The notes under the pieces were generated by a model. It made no database searches, was not told the origin of the DNA, and saw nothing but the letters and a program-made list of their open reading frames with translations. A stretch of DNA of 64,000 nucleotides. Origin: CAYRHJ01 sp964424105. GTDB taxonomy: Bacteria; Planctomycetota; Phycisphaerae; UBA1845. The stretch is from positions 85,795 to 149,794 of the forward strand of contig CAYRHJ010000016.1 in NCBI GenBank assembly GCA_964424105.1, written 5' to 3'. Position numbers and translations under genes: made by a program. Of the stretch, positions 61,603 through 64,000 are shown in pieces; positions within the stretch are counted from its first letter, which is position 1; each line of letters starts with the position of its first letter.

Positions 61603-62466
61603 ATGAGTTATAAGTCGGCCGCGCGGGATGGCGCTGTCAGGCGCCAAGGATGGTGGACTGTGATCTGCGTGGGCACGGTTTTCGCGGGTGTGTCATTCTT
61701 CGCACCGGGGGCATGGGCACAGGAATCCGACGAGAAACTCCCATCCGCCGAGAGCATCATTGAAAAGTACATCGACGCCATCGGAGGTCGGGCGGCTCAT
61801 AAGAAGCTCAACAATCGTCTGATCAAGGCAAAACTGGAAATGCCCGCCATGGGTTTCGAAGCCGCGGTGACGGCGTACCATGCCCGACCCAACAAGATGT
61901 ATCTCATCATGGAAAGTGAAGCCTTCGGAAATACCGAACAGGGCGTCACCGGGGACGTGGCCTGGCAAAAGAACATGATGACTGGCCCGATGATCCACGA
62001 AGGCGCCATGAAGGCGACCGCGTTGCGTGAGGCCGAGTTTGACAGCACGCTCGAATGGAAAAAATATTTCACCAAGGCGGAAAGCGTGGGCGTGGAAGAC
62101 GTTGAAGGGACCGCGTGTTACAAGGTCATGATGACGCCCAAGGAAGGCGATGGTAATCCCGAGGCGCATTTCTACGCGAAGGACAGCGGGTTGCTGATCA
62201 AGTCAGAAACGGAGCTTGAAACCCAAATGGGGACCATGCAGGTCGCCGCCTATCAAAGCGATTACCGAACGGTTGACGGCGTAAAGATCGCGCATCGCGT
62301 CCGGCAGGTGTTGCCCATGCAGGAGATGCAAATGTCGACGGAGTCCGTGACCCACAACGTCGAGATCCCCAACGACCGGTTTGACATGCCCGAGGACATT
62401 CGCGCCCTGGTCGAGAAATCCAAAGGGGAATCCGAGACGCCCAAACCCGAGAAAAAAGATCCCTAA
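61603..62466 (+). CDS. Exported LolA-like (outer-membrane lipoprotein-sorting type) protein
   Basis: ATG 61603 follows AAGGAAAGGA. The 287-aa protein has a signal peptide (WWTVICVGTVFAGVSFFAPGAWAQ) and a mature part beginning SAESIIEKYIDAIGGRAAHKKLNN, the helix that starts LolA-fold lipoprotein-sorting-like proteins. Beta strands YHARPNKMYLIMESE, GDVAWQKNMMTG, HFYAKDSGLLIKSETELE and VDGVKIAHRVR follow. The Glu/Lys-rich end (KSKGESETPKPEKKDP) is unstructured. Function as a periplasmic carrier is inferred only. Confidence 0.75.
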   Translation: MSYKSAARDGAVRRQGWWTVICVGTVFAGVSFFAPGAWAQESDEKLPSAESIIEKYIDAIGGRAAHKKLNNRLIKAKLEMPAMGFEAAVTAYHARPNKMYLIMESEAFGNTEQGVTGDVAWQKNMMTGPMIHEGAMKATALREAEFDSTLEWKKYFTKAESVGVEDVEGTACYKVMMTPKEGDGNPEAHFYAKDSGLLIKSETELETQMGTMQVAAYQSDYRTVDGVKIAHRVRQVLPMQEMQMSTESVTHNVEIPNDRFDMPEDIRALVEKSKGESETPKPEKKDP

Positions 62467-62552
62467 GACAAACGGTTCGTTTCCAGGTTCTTGCATCCGC
62501 AACCGTACCGGAGCGCGACCACATCCGATCCGTCCTGCACCCGTCGGTATGC

Positions 62553-62579
62553 GTCATTCCGGCCAACGCCGGAATCCAG
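62553..62579 (+). repeat. REP-like palindrome
   Basis: ATTCCGGCCAACGCCGGAAT is a perfect family core, followed by CCAG. It lies 24 bp before the left direct repeat of the IS110 element. Confidence 0.75.
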
Positions 62580-62602
62580 TATGGGTGCCCCATCCATCGC
62601 GA

Positions 62603-62627
62603 CGGGTGGCCCACCTCCTTTGGAGGT
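62603..62627 (+). repeat. 25-bp direct repeat, left of the IS110 element
   Basis: CGGGTGGCCCACCTCCTTTG followed by GAGGT; the inner ACCTCC-TTT-GGAGGT is a small hairpin. The right copy at 63949-63973 differs at one base. Confidence 0.85.
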
Positions 62628-62644
62628 AGCGACTGTCTTGATTG

Positions 62645-63643
62645 TCAAGCGTCGACATAAGCAAATCTCCAGGGGGTTTTGGTGCGGAGGATGGCGTTGA
62701 GCATGATGAGCAACTTGCGCATGCAGGCGACGAGAGCGAGTTTTTTGGCTTTGCCGGCGGCGAGGAGTTTCTGATAGTGATCGCGGATGACGGAGTTGTG
62801 GCGGCTGGCAACCAGGGTGGCCATGTAAAGGGCCGATCGGACCACCTTTCGTCCTCCCCAGGTGGTCCGCTTGCCGCGCATCGTTCCGCTGTCGCGGTTG
62901 ATCGGGGCGACGCCGACCAGGGCCGCGACGGCTTGCCGGCTGATGTCGCCCAGTTCCGGGAGGCAGGCCAGGAGCGTGCGCGCCGTTTGCGGTCCGATCC
63001 CCGGGACGCTGGTGAGCAGCGTTTCCTTTTCCTTCCAGCAGGGACATTGTTGGATGAGTCCATCGAGTTCGTCATCGATGGAGTCGATTTGTTTCTTGAG
63101 CACGGTCAACACGGCTTTGATGCTGGCTTTGACCTTGGGAGCGGTGGCTTGGGCCAGACGGTTGCTCTCGGCCGTGCGCAGTTCGATCAGTTGACGGCGA
63201 CGGGTGAGCAAATCGACGAGCGCCGACGCTTGCGCATCGGGCAGCGGGCGGAGCACCGGGTTGATGCTGGTGCCGAAGCGTGCGAGAACGGCGGCGTCGA
63301 TGGCATCGGTCTTGGCCAGGATGCCGACGGCGCGAGCGAAATCGCGCACTTGGCGCGGATTGACCACGACCACAGGCAACCCCGCGGCGGCGAGCGATGC
63401 GACGACGGCCCTCTGATACCCGCCGGTGGATTCGAGAACGATCAATCGCGGCGTGAGATCGGCAAGCCAAGCGATCAGCGCGGCATGACCCTTGGGATCG
63501 TTATCAAACGACGCGGGGGCTGCGGTCGAAACCGGCAGCGAGGCCACGTCGAGGCGGGCCTTGCTGATGTCAATGCCGACCACGGACGATCCCGAGGCAG
63601 CGGACGATACGACGACGGACGAGGTAGAGTCGGACACGATCAT
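62645..63643 (-). CDS. IS110-family transposase (DEDD recombinase)
   Basis: From ATG 63643 (AAGGAAGGGA upstream) the 332-aa protein shows the N-terminal RuvC-like DEDD domain (VVGIDISKARLDVASLPV; LIVLESTGGYQRAVVASLAAAGLPV; VNPRQVRDFARAVGILAKTDAIDAAVLARF) and the C-terminal Tnp_2 domain (VPGIGPQTARTLLACLPELG; VALVGVAPINRDSGTMRGKR; GGRKVVRSALYMATL). Catalytic acids D, E, D, D are in place. The frame stays open to 63991 but is a noncoding leader. Intact, so the element may be mobile. Confidence 0.93.
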   Translation of the reverse strand: MIVSDSTSSVVVSSAASGSSVVGIDISKARLDVASLPVSTAAPASFDNDPKGHAALIAWLADLTPRLIVLESTGGYQRAVVASLAAAGLPVVVVNPRQVRDFARAVGILAKTDAIDAAVLARFGTSINPVLRPLPDAQASALVDLLTRRRQLIELRTAESNRLAQATAPKVKASIKAVLTVLKKQIDSIDDELDGLIQQCPCWKEKETLLTSVPGIGPQTARTLLACLPELGDISRQAVAALVGVAPINRDSGTMRGKRTTWGGRKVVRSALYMATLVASRHNSVIRDHYQKLLAAGKAKKLALVACMRKLLIMLNAILRTKTPWRFAYVDA

Positions 63644-63948
63644 TCCCTTCCTTGCAAATGCGGACTTGCCGGCAGGCAGCGGTCCTTGCGACTGTTCGGG
63701 TTGGGATCGAGGCGAGCCGGTTCGGGATCTAGCTACCTCACGGCGTTTGCCGCCTGGGGGACATCGATCTCGCGATCCGGCCGGTGCGGGGACGGCTCCG
63801 CTACGCTCCGCCGCCCCCGCACCGAGGATCACCACGTCCGGTGGCTTCCTCCCAGAACATGATGCCACAGCGGACTGCTTATTGGCAAGATACAGGGGGA
63901 CCCGATGACCATAGCGCGTGCCCAAATGTCGCGCGCCTTGTAAACGGC
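63644..63948 (-). ncRNA. Candidate bridge-RNA region of the IS110 element
   Basis: IS110-family elements carry a structured noncoding RNA, the bridge RNA, between an element end and the transposase start. Here a 305-bp noncoding stretch has this position and contains a 10-bp hairpin (CGGTGCGGGG at 63782-63791 with CCCCGCACCG at 63815-63824). The RNA ends are not determined. Confidence 0.45.
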
Positions 63949-63973
63949 CGGGTGGCCCATCTCCTTTGGAGGT
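63949..63973 (+). repeat. 25-bp direct repeat, right of the IS110 element
   Basis: CGGGTGGCCCATCTCCTTTG followed by GAGGT; one base differs from the left copy. Beyond it lies the window end. Confidence 0.85.
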
Positions 63974-64000
63974 GGGGGAGCCGATGATCACCGCGGGTGG

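Larger units (their letters stand above)
62603..63973 (-). mobile_element. IS110-family insertion element
   Basis: The element is delimited here by two 25-bp direct repeats and holds one transposase gene on the minus strand. There is a 305-bp non-coding stretch between the transposase start and the right repeat, and only 17 bp on the other side. IS110 members often lack terminal inverted repeats. Exact ends are uncertain; the repeats could be target-derived. Confidence 0.75.

Noticed and set aside
62642..63862. 406-aa plus-strand open frame opposite the IS110 transposase
   Set aside because: It is Gly/Arg/Asp-rich antisense of the DEDD transposase, a common artefact in GC-rich DNA.

Overview
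The window looks like a chromosomal segment of a GC-rich member of the Planctomycetota; the exact class cannot be decided from the sequence alone. Indicators are a DUF1549/DUF1553 protein with a CxxCH motif, a DUF1559-type prepilin-like protein, an ASPIC/UnbV FG-GAP protein, very large secreted proteins with cohesin-like and dockerin-like modules, and many intergenic repeats. Core genes (serS, rplM-rpsI, rpoN, asd, tadA, an RNase E/G gene, hpf-ptsN-ptsH-ptsI) are interspersed, so this is not a plasmid or phage.

Layout. 1-7400: 3' end of folP, a GNAT acetyltransferase and a flippase-like membrane protein, asd, an exported LolA-like protein, tdh and two unknown membrane proteins. 7451-28236: the most unusual region, with three giant minus-strand genes for Cys-rich secreted proteins (1327, 1853 and 1803 aa) and a divergent plus-strand gene for a 1297-aa repetitive beta-protein. 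Two of the four end in the same kind of tail (CG motif, hydrophobic stretch, Arg cluster) preceded by a related module; the other two end in EF-hand dockerin-like segments. Cohesin-like domains occur in all three minus-strand proteins. I infer a surface-anchored extracellular assembly. 28363-35000: serS, an STN-domain protein, a GT39-like glycosyltransferase, a prepilin-like protein and an unknown membrane protein. 35269-42072: DUF502 protein, hpf, ptsN, ptsH, ptsI, a TIGR03936-type protein and an RNase E/G gene. 42681-50717: an NhaD-like antiporter, a STAS protein, rplM-rpsI, an FG-GAP protein and rpoN. 50821-62466: a POT/MFS transporter, hotdog thioesterase, tadA, DUF1549 protein, zinc-ribbon membrane protein, HEAT-like protein, acyltransferase, a possible 23-aa peptide, arsM and a LolA-like protein. 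62603-63973: an IS110-family element with a long structured leader.

Intergenic DNA is rich in repeats: REP-like palindromes, a longer element that starts just after several stop codons, a GAGCCGCG family, and short tandem arrays of 14, 16, 22 and 24 bp. Start sites were moved from the longest ORF where a Shine-Dalgarno sequence, a signal peptide or family length argued for it.
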